64,000 bases of DNA from Apostichopus japonicus (taxonomy: Eukaryota > Echinodermata > Holothuroidea > Aspidochirotida > Stichopodidae). Below are positions 21,654-36,000 of the stretch, piece by piece (position 1 is the stretch's first letter; each line of letters starts with the position of its first letter). Made by a program: the position numbers and the translations under genes. The notes under the pieces were generated by a model. It was not told the DNA's origin and did not search any database. It saw only the letters and a program-made list of their open reading frames with translations. The stretch is taken from assembly GCF_037975245.1 (NCBI RefSeq), contig NC_092564.1, forward strand, positions 4,555,484 through 4,619,483. Direction: 5' to 3'.

Positions 21654-23745
21654 ATCCTTCTTGTCCATCAGGATCAGTTTTTTCTTTGGTTCTTTTTTGT
21701 AAAGATTTTTTTTTATCCGGCAAGGATCTCGACTGCATCATCTGACTCATTAGGACAATTTCTCTTTTTTGTAAAGATTGGTAAAATGTCAGGAAGGATA
21801 TCATCTGCATCTTCTTACGGATTAGGCCAAGTTTTTGGTAAAAAGATTATAACCAAAAGACAGCAAGGACCAGCTCTGCATTGATCTGTAAACCCATTCC
21901 GTTCAAAGTTAAAATCAAAGAAACTGCAATATCATATATCATCTTTAAGCGGAAGGATTTCTTTCAATCCTTAAATTTCACACCTCACCCCTCAGCTCTC
22001 CCCATCACTGAACCTCTCTCAAGCATCTATTTTCATGTCAAGGCATTCAGTTGCTATAAAGTGTTCCCTATGCCAAAAATGGTGTGATCCAGCTGACAAG
22101 TAACTGCTGCCACTGCACACAGTTGTATATATAAATTAGGTAAAACCATAAAAAAAAAACCTGCAACAGACATTCTCAAGTTGCAAGATATGCAACCAAC
22201 ATTCTCATGATTCCCAAAATATCCTGTCACACTAATGCTTTCATCTAGAAATATATTCTTGTGTTGTTTTAACTTTGTTTGGCAGAATACGCTGTATTGC
22301 AAACACAAACCATCTGTTGCCAGGACTATAAAGATAGGGAAGGAAATTTGCTAGATATGCTAAAAAGGCCACAACTGTTTTTGCTGAAATACAACACACT
22401 TTGAGCATATTTCTGACTGTTTTGTAACAATTAAATGTAATTCAATCATATTTTTGGCCTGTGAGATGAATACATTTTGTACCAGATGTTCTTGTGACAG
22501 ACATTGAGCAGGTGTCTTCCGATGAATGTGTGACCATCTAGGAATGGTTTCCTTTCTTGCTTCACTTTAGTAGAGTTTGTTTAAACATTGACGCTGTTGC
22601 TCCTCGAAAGGAAACAAATTTTTTAGCTTTCTTCCAGATGTTACTTTAAATAATATCAAAATTTAGTGTCCATTGTCAGCAAGGTCGTTTGTGGGTATCG
22701 CTCAGAAAACTCATTAAACGCTTTAAGGTGGTGATATTCTCTGTCAAGCTTTGTGAGTAACGATACTTTGAAAATACTTGATATCAATAAATCTTATTGA
22801 GAAGTAGCTATTGCCTGCAAGGATTACGTTAGCAACAGTTTTGTGAAATCATTAGTTTTCAAGTTCATAAATATTGTACAAAGTATGCATGAGCTTAACT
22901 TGCTATTGAAACTTGATCACTTTAATGTCACCATTGGTAGGTGTTAAGGCAACTAAATGGGTTTACTTCACACTTTGGCCACAGTTTGACTGAACCTGTC
23001 CAAATGTTTTTGTTCCCAACAATGTTGCATTTAATAAATGATATCAGGACTATTACTAGCCTTACCAGTGACTGACAGTAAAAAATGTTTACCCTTTTGA
23101 ATATGCAAATTAGCCTCTGACTGTGTTACATCTGCTAGAAATTGGAGCTCTACCCAAATAGTTTCATGCTTTCTCATTTCTTTTTCGGGGGTGGGACACA
23201 AAAGTTTGGGTCAGCAATTTTTATTTGTAGTATTAATGCAGCAAAGACTAAACGTTTGTGCTCCTTAACTTGGACTTAAGGGTATGCAAATACGAGTGGC
23301 TGTCTTAATATCAATATCGGAACTTTGATGGAGGTGATATCCCGCTGCTAATTCTCAAATTGATAAACTTGTCATCCTCTTAATATGTAAGGCTAGCCAT
23401 TTGTATCTGGCTCATTCTTGTATGATACTTGCTGGCTTTAATAACTTAGTAACAATCAATTACAAACCGGTTTGGCTGTTACTACTTCAGCCTTGGATTT
23501 AACTAGATTTGGGGAACACTCAAAACAATTTTATACATAATTTGTTGTGTAAAACTGAAGAAGAAAAAAAAAAGAATAAATAAGGAAGAGTTTTGGATGT
23601 TTTCATTAGTAGATTTGTTAAAACTTGCTCTAAGCAAGGAATTAATGTCAACATATGCAGTAGTGTATTTCTAGTTTCCATGGCATTCATTTAAGAAAAT
23701 GAATAATAAATTTTGGTCTGTAATAAAATGTTTTTCACCTTTGTT
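21654..23745 (+). other. PSMD3 3' UTR (inferred)
   Basis: Non-coding sequence after the PSMD3 stop with several AATAAA signals (22786, 23033, 23705, 23722). The last pair is followed by U/GU-rich DNA including a GTTGTTGTTGTT run, the best candidate for the end of the transcript. Confidence 0.5.
23722..23727 (+). terminator. polyadenylation signal AATAAA (PSMD3)
   Basis: Canonical hexamer 2.07 kb after the stop codon, with a second copy 17 bases upstream and a downstream TTTTT/GTTGTTGTT element. Confidence 0.5.
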
Positions 23746-26377
23746 TTTGATGATTATATTGTTGTTGTTGTTATATTGGTTGAAGCTTTTGGATTAAGTA
23801 AAGAAATCTTAAGGATTAAGTAAAGCCAAGGTAAATATTTATTATGGTGGTTTGGATTGAGATTATTGTTCAGACTTGCAGTTATTTCTGGAAGAAGCCA
23901 CATGTGCCCAAATTCTGTTGTTTATCTTTCTCATCACCTTCTTTGGGCAATCAGATCAGATACTTGTTCAGTGGTGGGTCCAGGAATGGAGGAGTGGCCA
24001 TGAGGTAGTTGAAACTGACGCCCATGTACAAGGGTCTAGTGGTTCTTGTACAATCAAATATTTTAGGGGGGGGGGTGCATTCTGAGGCATCGTTAGGCTA
24101 TAAAGTAGGTCTATTATTAGGTCTACACACATCGTTGTACTAATAACAATTATTATTTGTATATGGTTGAAGAAGGGGGGGGCAGTGGTTTGTGTACATC
24201 AAATAACGTGCAAATAAGCACTAAAGCAGGTCCATAGATGGAAATGGAAGAAAAAGAGAGATTTGATCTGCCTCATTTGTGTAAGATAAACCATTTATTT
24301 TTACTCATGAATCTCCGTGAAACCGTTATTCAGACTCCATGGACTCGGAACCGTAGAACGTTCAATACACTATTGCAAATTTTGTTGGCATAGCGCCGCT
24401 ATTATTGGCTGACCTCAATGGGCGTGATGTACGAGACCTGATACTCTCAAAGGTATGAAGTCTGAAGCCCGTGCACCTCCGCAAACACACTGCACTTCAA
24501 AAACAAAGTGACAGTAGGCTATTGCTTCTTTGATGGGGTCGGGGAGGCTGGTTGGATCAGGGAAAGTATGATTACAGCAACACACACGTACACTACCTTG
24601 CTGAGCAATACCTGAGCAATGTTACATTTTTTTTATGCAGTGCAAACATGGCAACAAACCCGAAAGAAATGAGCAAAGAAAAATATACTTTCACAATCAT
24701 GCAAGAATCATCAGTTAACATTTCTCATTGGCCGCCAAAATCTCGCAGATGATGAATATGAATTATACGTTTCCATAAAGTTTTGATAGCTCTTTTATGG
24801 TTAAATGCGTCACCGAACATTTGGAAGTTGGGGGAGTGGGCGCACGATAAATGAGAGAAACAGTTTTTGGGCTCCAAGTGGGGTTATTTCCTAAACTTGT
24901 GGATTCTATAATGACAGCAGCTTATATCAGCTTCAAATTAACAGGTTTTCAGGTAGACCAAGTAAATTATATGGTCGGTAGAAGTGCCAATTTGCCCAGC
25001 CCCTTTGCAACCGCCATAATATCGTAAGGCATCTCTATCATATATTATGATTGAAGGTAATATTTGCGGTTATGGTGGTGTTTATAGTTTATAGTGTCCG
25101 AAAATTGGTTTTCAATTGTTGTGCAATGATCATACCCTAAACAGCACTATTTAAAACATATTACAAATTATCATTTTAATGGATTCAATTTTTGTTAAAA
25201 ACAGGAAAAGGAAGACAAGGCGGTAAAACAAGGAAATAATGTACGTTCTGTATAGAGGGCTGATCGAATGTGTGTCACCGTTTTACCAAGCTTATATAAC
25301 TAAATACTGCCCGCCGACAAAGCCTAGTGCTTTTACTTGGCTTGCCACCCGAACTAATCGGTCCGCCAAAGAACCATCAAGCATTTAGCCCAGGAATTCA
25401 GAGTTGGAGGGGCACAAACATTTAGTAGTGAGGCGCAAAATACCGTTTGGTGCCCTGTAACTTTTGAATTACTTTTACACATCATGAGTGAGAAATTGGT
25501 CAGTGTCTCAAACATGCAACAAATGTTGATGTGCGACAGCGCGATTGTTCTTTCTTCTATGGCAAGTTTTCAATTCTGAATACACATTAACTGTAATTTA
25601 CAGTCGACGGAGCAAGGATACAAGTAAATAACTCAAATCTCAAACCTGGAAACACTCGTGTCATAATTTAGGCCTGCTATCGAACTTGGCAGTTGATAAT
25701 TGATACAATAATGACTTCACGTAGTATGTCCGAAAAACTAGAGGAAGAAATATTTCCAGGTAATACCCATCAAAATGCCGTCACTAACCCGTATGAGTAA
25801 ACCGGTATGAAATCCTACGTAACCTTTATGCCTAAAACATCAAAGTATAAAAGAAATCAGCTAAGAAACTAGTTGAACGTTTGCTTAAATGCAAAGTTAG
25901 GTATCATGTGTAACTCTTCCCCTTCCCTGCTTTCCAGTGGAATAATCAATTGCAAGTTGTTGTGAGTCCCCCTCACCCTGCCCCCCCGACTTCCATATCC
26001 CACTTTACATACTCCGCCACTACCAAATATTTTGGTTTATTCATATTTAATAGGTCCCCCGCTACAAACGCGTTTAATGAGGACCTGCTTCAGTGTGCGG
26101 TTACTTGCTAAACACTCCCCGATTTATCAATTGTGTATTACACGGAAGTGATTTTAGGGCTTTTGAGTATTTGTGCACAGTACATGCACTACGTATGCAG
26201 TTAGTGTGTATAGTGACCTACATGTATTACTATCACACACTTAATTACGCAGATAATATAACTAAGTACAACAGACAACTGAAAGTCTACTGTGTAGTTT
26301 TCTTCTTCAATTGTGTGGGACGTCCACTGTCTGTTGAGGATTGTTTCGGAATAATTGTGAAAAATTAATTCGCCAGG
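23746..26377. other. intergenic region between PSMD3 and LASP
   Basis: Holds the presumed LASP promoter and 5' UTR. Possible hAT-like fragments (CAGTGGTGGGTCCAGGAAT near 23969, CTCCGCCACTAC near 26010) have no matching target duplications. A short ATG-initiated open stretch with a GTAATA donor at 25711-25759 is discussed under findings. No other gene is supported. Confidence 0.5.
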
Positions 26378-26446
26378 ATGAATCAAAAGTGCCCAAATTG
26401 CTGTAAAACGGTCTACCCGGTTGAAAAATTGTCCGCGTTAGACCAG
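26378..26446 (+). CDS. LASP1: LASP exon 1: start and first LIM zinc pair
   Basis: Encodes 23 residues from MNQKCPNC to SALDQ, with the first two zinc-binding cysteines (C5, C8). Donor GTAAGC, phase 0. This ATG gives the short N-terminus (Met-Asn-x-x-Cys) typical of LASP proteins. Confidence 0.93.
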
Positions 26447-29400
26447 GTAAGCATCGGAAGCTGGTAATCCATGAGTGTGTACTCACATCTGTGCAATAAT
26501 GTAAGAAGTGAGCGCTAAAGTTAGGCCTTCTGCAACCTAGGCTAAACGTTTTAGGTCAATAACAGGGCACTGTGTTATGCCTAACGTTGTACTTATAGTA
26601 TGGCGATGAGTTGTGTGGAGTTCTGACTTGTCATGCGAGGACCTGATCCCTCTTAAATCACAGTAAATCTTTATGAGAAAAGATGCTGGTAATGCTACTG
26701 TTACGAGGAGATAGGAAGTACAGTGCTGAAAGGCTGGCTATAGCATGCAGGGATGGATATTGTTGTTGAAGTCCCTGCAAACATATTTGCTAGTAGGCCA
26801 TATTTTTTACTTTTTTTTCCTTTCATGAAGGAAAATATACATAACCCTAAACATTTGGTAAATTTCATCCCTAGATGAACTACCAGGCTCAGATCCAAAG
26901 TTGTGGGGGAGGGTGGGAGGGGGTGGGAAGAAAGAAAAGTGGGGCTTACAGCCCTTTTCAACTTCACACAAAAGCTTATTAATAATAGTAGCAAAGTTTT
27001 ATCTATTGCAAAAAGCCAGTGTAGGAAAATATGTAACCGTTAGATGGTCTGACATTTTGAATTTAAACTAAGAAAACATTAAAAAGACACAGATGGACAG
27101 GCAGTCACACATTAGACAAATGAGCAATGAATGCTCATTTAAAATAGAGTTTGTATGGAATATCATTTAGCAAGTTACACCTTAATATATATTAACATGA
27201 CTGTTTTAAGTAAAAGGCTAGAACTACGGTCATAATTTACAAATGCCAGTTAGAAGAAATCAATGCCATAAATTGAATTCTTCCTTTGTGTTCTTTCTAC
27301 AGACATGGCATAAAAGTTGCTTTAAGTGTGATGTCTGTGGCTTGACATTGAATATGAAAACCTACAAGGGCTATAACAAGAGGCCATATTGCAATACGTA
27401 AGTATGCAGAGTTTGTATCCAGGATCTGTCAAGTATATATACAAGAATGTAGGCCAAGATTTTCCAGTTTCAACCATAATAGATTTAGAATGTTTGTTTT
27501 ATGTCTGATTATAGTTCAAAAGTCAGTTTAGTTTACAGCACTGGATAATATATGAAATTATCAAATTTGACTGTTACTGCATCTTCAGTTGATTTAAGGT
27601 CCAAAGTAGTTAATAGAATACACAATCCTTGGCCGTTAAAGAGAGCCCTAGTCTTGAGGTGTTTAAGACAAGATTGCCCACGCATTATTATAAGCACTGC
27701 TGCGCTGCGCACCAACATCCTCGTTGTGATACCCGAGTGGTTTTTAACGAGTATATAACAGAAGTAGAAGAATAGAGAAAGTATCATGTAAGACCATGGA
27801 AAACCAGAATTAGAGATTGAAGGATGAAGTGCCTACAGACATTATGCCTTTGCAGGAAAATGTAGATTTTTTGGCCAAATAAATATATTTTTATTTCAAA
27901 ATTTTGCAAAAAGTTTTGTTTTTTCTTTATTCTCAGCCACTATCCAACTACTAGATTTACTGCTGTGGCAGATACTCCAGAGAATCTTAGAATAAAGAAG
28001 AACACCACGCAGCAGAGTCAAGTAAGTTATAATGAGTTTTACGACCAAGGTTGTATATTTTCTGATCAGCTACTCATCATAAGTACAGGGCATTGTGTAG
28101 TGTGTATCTCTCATTTGTCATCTTCAAGGAGGGGTAAAGGAATCTAGATGTGATCGTGTATGGTATACATGTGTGACCATGTCCGTATTTGTCTGTGTGT
28201 GTTTGTTTATGTCTGAATGTACCTTGCTGTAGCTCTTGTACAGGTCTTTAGATCTATACATTAGCCATTTTACCACATATGGTTTGCATGATTGTTTGTT
28301 TTGTCAAAATGCAAATGTATTGGCCCTCTCATTCTGGAATATTCAGTTTTAATAAAGTGAGTATTTTTGTTTTTTGTTGTTAACGAGGGTTATGTCATGA
28401 GAGTCTGTTAATGCTCTGCATGTTATGGCTTTCATCCATTGTCACAAACAATATAGTCATATCTCTTCTTGAACTGTTCATTCTGTCTCTCATTGTAGAT
28501 CCTATACACCAAGGATCAACAGAACCTGCGAGGCACAAAGTTGTCAGTGGCCGATGACCCCGAGACGCAGCGTATTAAGAAGAATACAGATAACCAAAGT
28601 GGAGTCAAATACCACAACTTGGCGGAACAGAGGGCGGCAGAAAACCTTCGTAGGGATGAGGCAGCCGATAGTCTGGCCGGAACGTACAGACAAGGTGAGT
28701 TTTGAATGTTTGCATCTCCATCGTTGACATCTTCTCTTGTGTGTTGTTTAACCTTTGTCCTTTTAATGAGAGCAGAATTATTTCATTCCTCAGGGCACTG
28801 ATCTTGCTCCTATTCCCCATCCCCATCTGAAGAAATAAAAAGAGAAGACCCGAGATTAAGTCCAAATTCATGGCTTACCGTACAGTAAATAGTTTAATAA
28901 AGTGATAATGTTGGCACCCAGTGTGTCTCAATGCAGAATATTGTGTTGATGGATGAGTATGTGCTGGTAAGCAAAGGGCGAGTAGTGCAATGGTACTAAA
29001 GAAGGGAAAGAGAGGAGTTTAAGGGGAGGGGGGATTAATAGAGCCATCAGATTGACTCCTTAGGCACAGTTATGGAAGGTCTCAGTCTTTGACATTGATC
29101 TCCACGCCTAGATGTTAGTGTTCTATGAGGTTCATTATGTATTAAAACTGGGATGGGGGGAAAGCTTTGACTGTCGTACATCCAATATGAAAGTAATATC
29201 GAAAATTGGTTACTTCTATATTCATATGATCGGTTTCAAAGTACTGTAATAGTCACGGTTTGTTTCCCGCAGTTGCTCAAAGTTTGCCTCTTCCTGTAGT
29301 TAAAGGCTCTTGAAATTTGTATGCCTATCGAATAGATCCCTGCTCTCCTACAATCACATCATTTGGAACGACTGCATGTTACGTTTTACGAATTTGCCAA

Positions 29401-29980
29401 ATTGATTTGCCCTCATCATATCTGTACGATTAATGTCATTTCGTGAATATATGTATCTCATTCATGAAGATTTCCCATTTTAAGTGCCGTGTGTAATATT
29501 TTCACCTGCATGTGAAATGGTTCGTTTGAATATTTCAACCATGAATGTTTTTCTCGTTTTAACCAAATTTCATGTATAATGTTTCAAAAGGCTTGTGTTT
29601 AATGCGGCAGCCGAGTCATTGGATATATTTTGATATCCACCATGTATGCACGTGGTATTTATGATCCTTTAACATGTATGCTCTTTACTTATTCTTCTCC
29701 ATCACCTCTGACGATGTTCCTCACAGCACGTGGTAAGTGTTGCACGAGTGACCATCCCATTCGGTCATTGTAATTCACGGCCAAAAAAAAAAATGATGTT
29801 CATCAAATCGAGCATAGGGCAGGGTGTAAATCTCAGAAATAGGTGGTTATAATTTAAAAGACAATTAAAGATTCATAAAAGAGATGTAAGTGGTATTTAA
29901 ACGCAAGTGTTTAATACACACTTTAATTATCAAAGATTGAGGCTGTATATACATATATATATATATATACATATATATAT

Positions 29981-30018
<38 letters not shown>

Positions 30019-33000
30019 TTCTATGACTTTAATGATTCTTATTGCTAGACATTTTATGGAACTTGTTAAATTTTAAAGCCATTGGGCAACATTTCTGATT
30101 TGACTTTCAACTACCATACTGTACGAGGAGTAACCCTGCCCATAGTTTACTCGACTTACCATCATCATTAACATAGTGCACAACCTTTGATACCAATGCT
30201 GCCTTATGCTGTATCTAGTCGAAAGAGAAAAAATGTAGGCTTTTATTCGCTGTTTTGTCGTCAGTGTCCTGTTGTGGAAGCCTTTTTTTTTAGTGATGTG
30301 TTAAATGTGTGCCAATTGTCAATCTTAGATACAGTAGGCCGTCGTCACTAGGGCCAAAACAAGTGCTAAGTTTGTGTCTCAACTTCCTGCAGTGTATTGT
30401 GAATGTGCAAGGTACATGAAAGGTATAAACATATATATCCCAAAATGTAATAAAATGCATTAAAACTATTAAATAAACTTTAGAGGCACATTTTATTGAT
30501 GGAAATTTGTTTCAGTTTGAGACTGAGGGGTGTACAGTAAGTGGACTTATCCATCTGAACAAAACAAAGTTGTGTCAATAAAATGTGCCTCTAAAGTTTA
30601 CTTAAATAGTTTTGATTTATTGCCTGCTCCCTTTGGTTGAGCACTATCTGCAGTGATGGTTTTTAATACCTAAACACTGTTGGACTTTATACCCGAAATG
30701 TATTGCATCAAGTGACAAGCTGGCAATGAGGGGATATTAGTTAAATGTTTTTCATTACATTATTCAAGGTTGGCTGTAACCACCATTTTAAAACGTCATT
30801 ACTACAGTGGTGGTCACATATGTCACAAGTAGATTTAATTTGCATAAACTTAAACCTTGGAAGCTCGTAGAGTTCCTATAGTGGTGGGGGAGGTTGGAGA
30901 GTAGGATTCAAAAAAGTTGTCATAAAACTATCTTAAAGTTGTATAATTTGTTGAATAACTGAAAACATGACCATTAAAGAAGAAACAAACAAACCAGGAG
31001 ATGTTACCTACTGTAGCTGTTACTTTAGAAAATTGCACATCGAAGACACATGAAGACAGCACAAGCTTCCAAGGTTATGCAAGTTGTGTCAAATATTATA
31101 TCATTTTTCTAGGACAACATTTTCTGAACAGTTAATACAACTTGGGGTTATTAGGAACAGTGAATGTGTTATAAGCAGAAGTATCACATCTTCAGGTTAG
31201 GGGTATCCCATAAGCAGCTCTTCAATTCAAGAAAGAAGTTGGTGTAATATACAGAGCAGCTTGGTGTAATCTTTAGCAACTTTAATTAAAAAGGAACGTT
31301 GTGCCGTTTAAAACATATCATGCAAATTGGACGTGTGTCAATGCAAAGTTTGATCAAAGATTGTGCACTATTTAAGCAATTACTGACCTTATTGCCATGT
31401 GCAGATAATATTCACGATTGCTCGCCAAAAAGTGTGCATTTGCTTGATCATACCCATAACCATGTAAGTGTGTACAGTATGAACTGTACACACAGCTTAA
31501 AACTAAAAAGTAGCATTTAGCTAATCAAGAAACAGTTCATCGAATGAGCTCGTTGGCAATTGTAAATGTCCATGTCAATATAATGCAAAGTCAATGCATT
31601 TCAGTTTGTTGCTAGCAGGGACTAATTAAGTGGATAAATTGTGTGTGGCAGTTCTATACAGTAGGGTCTGAATCATGTCTAAACTTGAATTCTATTCTCT
31701 GGTACCTGTGTACCCAAGACAGTTGCCTGTACAACTTTTCACTTACTGGACATACAGCAATTTAGTGATTTACCGATGTTGCATAGAACTTTGCCTCTAG
31801 CACATTGCATCTAGCACTTTGTATAGATGGGATACTGGTAATACAACTTTATTTTGCTTTTCCTGGCTAGTGAACAATTTTTGCCTACATTCTGTGCATT
31901 GACATGTTGCATTTAATCATTGTAAGCCATGGAACTGGTGCCTCTGGGTATTTTATTCTGTATAAAACACACAATACAACGCCTTTCATGTTTGTGTTTT
32001 ATACCTACCATGAATACCCTTAATACTACGATTGGCCATTTGATCTCTCAGTGCATCACAATGGTTGTGACGAATTAAGTGATTTACAATGTATCTTGTA
32101 TGCCTCATTAAGTTGCATTTAATTAAAGCTTGAATTCAGATTGTGCATTCCTGCAAACTATTGCATGTACCCACACCTACCCACCTAACTTGCCATGCAT
32201 TTTGCTGTTACAATGCTTTCAGGGATTATAGTCCCGTACATTATTCATCGCTATGACGATATCCCATTGTACATGTTTGCTTGTAAAAAGTTCATTTGCT
32301 TTTAAGATTATTTATGTGGTCTACACTACAACAATGCTTACCATGTTAATGTATGTACATGTGCGTTTCATATGTTGTATGTGTGTACTCTTATTGACCT
32401 ATGGATACCCTGGACACAAACAATTAAACACTAATGAAATGTAATACTATCTGAGAGTTTTTCTCTCGTTTTAAATACTTGATTCCTAGTGTAGCTACAG
32501 TACGTTAGTAGTCCAGCGATCTATCCAAAAGTCTTCATTTTCAATTATTTCATGATCTTCATATTTTCTTGTCTTTGACTTTCATTTTGCCAGTTTAAAG
32601 CAGCTTTGTGAGTTTCTTTGGCAATATTCCAAAGTTTATACTGCCCCTCACCCCCCACCCCCTCCATGGCCCTCCTCTCCCCCCCTCTCCACTTATCTAA
32701 AAACATCAAGTTCTTAGATTTGCCCCCTGACACCCTTTCATGGTAGTCTTAGACCAATGTAAGCAAAATTGAATTATTCTTTTCTTTTTGAGAATTTACA
32801 GCTTTAACATGTGAAGTGAACGACCTTAATTGTCAATAAACATTTGTGTCGAGCATTGGAAAATTGATCAAATCCAAATCGAAAAGCTGCTTTAAAGAGT
32901 TTCTCAGCACAAGATTTTGTTAATTGTTTGCTGTGCCATCAAGTGTGTGTTGACATTTTGTCTCCCAAGTTTTCATCATACCACATATAGTGGAAGTAAC

Positions 33001-36000
33001 ATGCATGTTGTATTGTATACCCTATAAAATGTACATATATATTCACCACGATGTCATCATGCTTTCTATCTGTTTTATATAAATTTCACGTTTGTGTGTT
33101 GACTGTGTACATAAAATATACAGAATTACTTCCATACTTATTATTAACTGGAGTGTGTTTGTGTGTAACCCTTTCTGACATGTATACCTTTGAACAAGCA
33201 GCCTACAGTATATATTGAAATATTCACCTTTATTAACATTCCATTTTTCTTAGTACTTCAAGTCAATTGGTATTGCAAGTATGCATGCTGGAGTGAAGTC
33301 AATTTGATGGAAATAGAATGAGATGGAATTTGTATCATACTTGTTGTAGGATTTCAGCATTGTTAACATTCCATGACACATATACTTTGAAGGTAACAGT
33401 CTTTAATGGAAGAGTGTCAAGGATCCCATGTTGGATTTGTCATGGCATTTTTAGGTATTTTTACGGTGTTTTAAAGTTATCAAATGTTTTGGTTCTTATG
33501 CTTCAGTATAATCAAATAATACTTTCTTTGAGATGTTAAACATATATACACATCATTCCCACTCATTGGGAAGGTTTAAATCAATTAGACAGTTTAAATG
33601 ACTTTAAGATTTCAAATGTGTTAAGTGTGGCATATCAACTGCTGGTTGATGTTTAGGCGCTAACTAGTACAATTTTGTACAATCATTCCTTTTTAGCGGC
33701 AATACGGATGATCCTTAAAAGTCTGATTAAAACGTATTCTAATTATATAAACATTAACATGCATATATATGTATTTATGTTGATTTATGCATATGTGTAG
33801 CAGTATGCTATTTTAATTCTTCCCAAATTTTCCCAGTCAAAACTTTTGAGCCTGGTTAAGTTTGACAGATATTTCCTTATTACTCTGACATATGTTGTTA
33901 ACATCAGTTTCAGCTAAGTTTTGATGTCCAGTAATGATCCAGCAGGTATCACATGATGTGAATAATCATATTCAACTCATTTATGGTTAAACGTTTCCTG
34001 TGATATGTGACATATATACATGTCATACACATGTTATGCTTAATTATCACCCTAAAAATGTATGTGAGCTATTGTAGAGCTATGGAACAGTTTACGCACA
34101 TAGCTCAACATTATAATCTGGCAGTCTAGCTAGCAATATTTTATATCGAGCAGTAACTGTTAAATACCTGTGTATTTACACTGACTATCTGACTGTCGTT
34201 AGTGGTGGTAGTAACAATCACATTCATGTCGTAAACGCCAAGAGGTCTACTTTGGAAACAACATGAATTGACAATAGGAAATTCTATCAAAATTTCTCCT
34301 GAATAAAATGTACTGTATAGCACAGAGAACTGTCCAAACAGAGATCTGTACCCATATGGTAATTGCTTCTGTGTCAAAATGTATAAATACCAATGACCTT
34401 AGTTTCCCCTAGCAAAGTATTGTCATCTTGTATGGATTAATTGTGTGTCTGTGTGTGTGTGGTATATGTGTGTACAACAGTATGTCAGTCCCATAGTGCT
34501 GTGTTACACATGTATATAGCACAAGACTCACTTAAGGTTGTCGTCAGGCCACTGAACTCCTGTACAGTGGTTGACACTGTGTGAAAGTGAAGTTCTAGCA
34601 ACATGTATGTAAAGAACTGCAAATCAACTCAGGTTACTGTATTTTGGTTTTGTTGATGTTTGTGTAAGGTGGCATGTGTGAGTTATTTCTGCTATGTTCT
34701 ATTTTATCTCAAATTGGCTGCCATGATGTTTGGTGAAATAACAATGTGAATAGAACCAACATCTCCAATTTGCCTGCAGGTGTCGTGCTGCATGGGAGTT
34801 CATGGGTTATCAGGAAGAGTATGCCACATCTGTTTATGTAATTTACAAACTGTCTAGTGTCGTAAGTTGTGTGACATAACACTTTCAAGAGCTATGAACA
34901 TAAGACTTCCTTTATGATTGGATTTGGGTAATTGTTAATTGCTAAATTAAATTTTAAGTGTACTTTACAAGGTCATAAATAATGTACTATTAGCTGTTAG
35001 TTCATTCATGTATAGTAGACTAGTAATAAAAAAGTGTACTGTAGCAAATGTTAGCAAGAACTGCTAGAAATACGGTGAATTTCTGTTAGTGTTTATCTTC
35101 TGGAAAAGGATAATTTGAAGTGCTCAAGTGTGCTTGCAAGTAACATTACATATCTACATATTGTTTTTTATCATCCCTTGTCAAACTTACCTGCAAGAAG
35201 TCACAAAAACCAGAAATGTTTTCATCAAGTTGCATTAAAAGAAAATAAGTTTGGAAATCAATCTCTAGTACCATGTAAAGTATTTTTGATACATGTGGTA
35301 ATATCTAAGTGTGTACTTGAATAGTTTGGTGGAAATGTAACATTCCAGTATGATTTCATACTTGGAATATTGAGTTAATATACGTGTCCTTCCGGGCAGG
35401 TATTAAGCTCATTCCTGCAGTATACAGACTGTCAAGTGCAGATGTACCTGTCTGTGCGTGGCTGAACTGCTTCTGGAATGTAAGACATATAACGGTGAAA
35501 GGTTTGTTAATCAACATTGCTTATAGAGCAAGTGGGCCAGTCTCCTGTCAATGCTTAATTATTGGTTTTATTAGCTATGGGTAGACTTATGAAATAATAA
35601 ACAGCTGTTACAAAGAGAAGGAGAAAGACTTAATTATTATAGGTCTGCTCTGTGGCAAATACATGTACAGTTCAATGCTACAGTATCCAGTATATCAAGT
35701 ATTTAACCAAAACAACAAGTTGAACCAATTGGTAGTAGGCAGTTGTGAGCCACATGGATGGTGGTATAGAATAGAAGTTTAAATAATGAAGATAAATGGT
35801 GAACTATGTGTTGTATGTGCAGTGAATGTGCAGTGAATGTGCAGTGTATCGAATAAAAGTAGCCAGATAGATTTACAGTATGCTAGAGCTAAACACCCAC
35901 CTCACACACACATATGTATTGGAACAGTTATTAAAATGGAAGTGTCACACAGGAGTTTGGAGGGCTTTTTGTTCCTTTTGTGAGTTTGGATAAGACAAGG

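Noticed and set aside
34781-34850. Possible LASP exon after TTTGCCTGCAG
   Set aside because: No donor before the stop codon, and the 22-codon product has no distinctive composition.
35398-35480. Possible LASP exon after CCTTCCGGGCAG
   Set aside because: Open in phase 1, but the only good donor leaves phase 0, breaking the frame of later exons.
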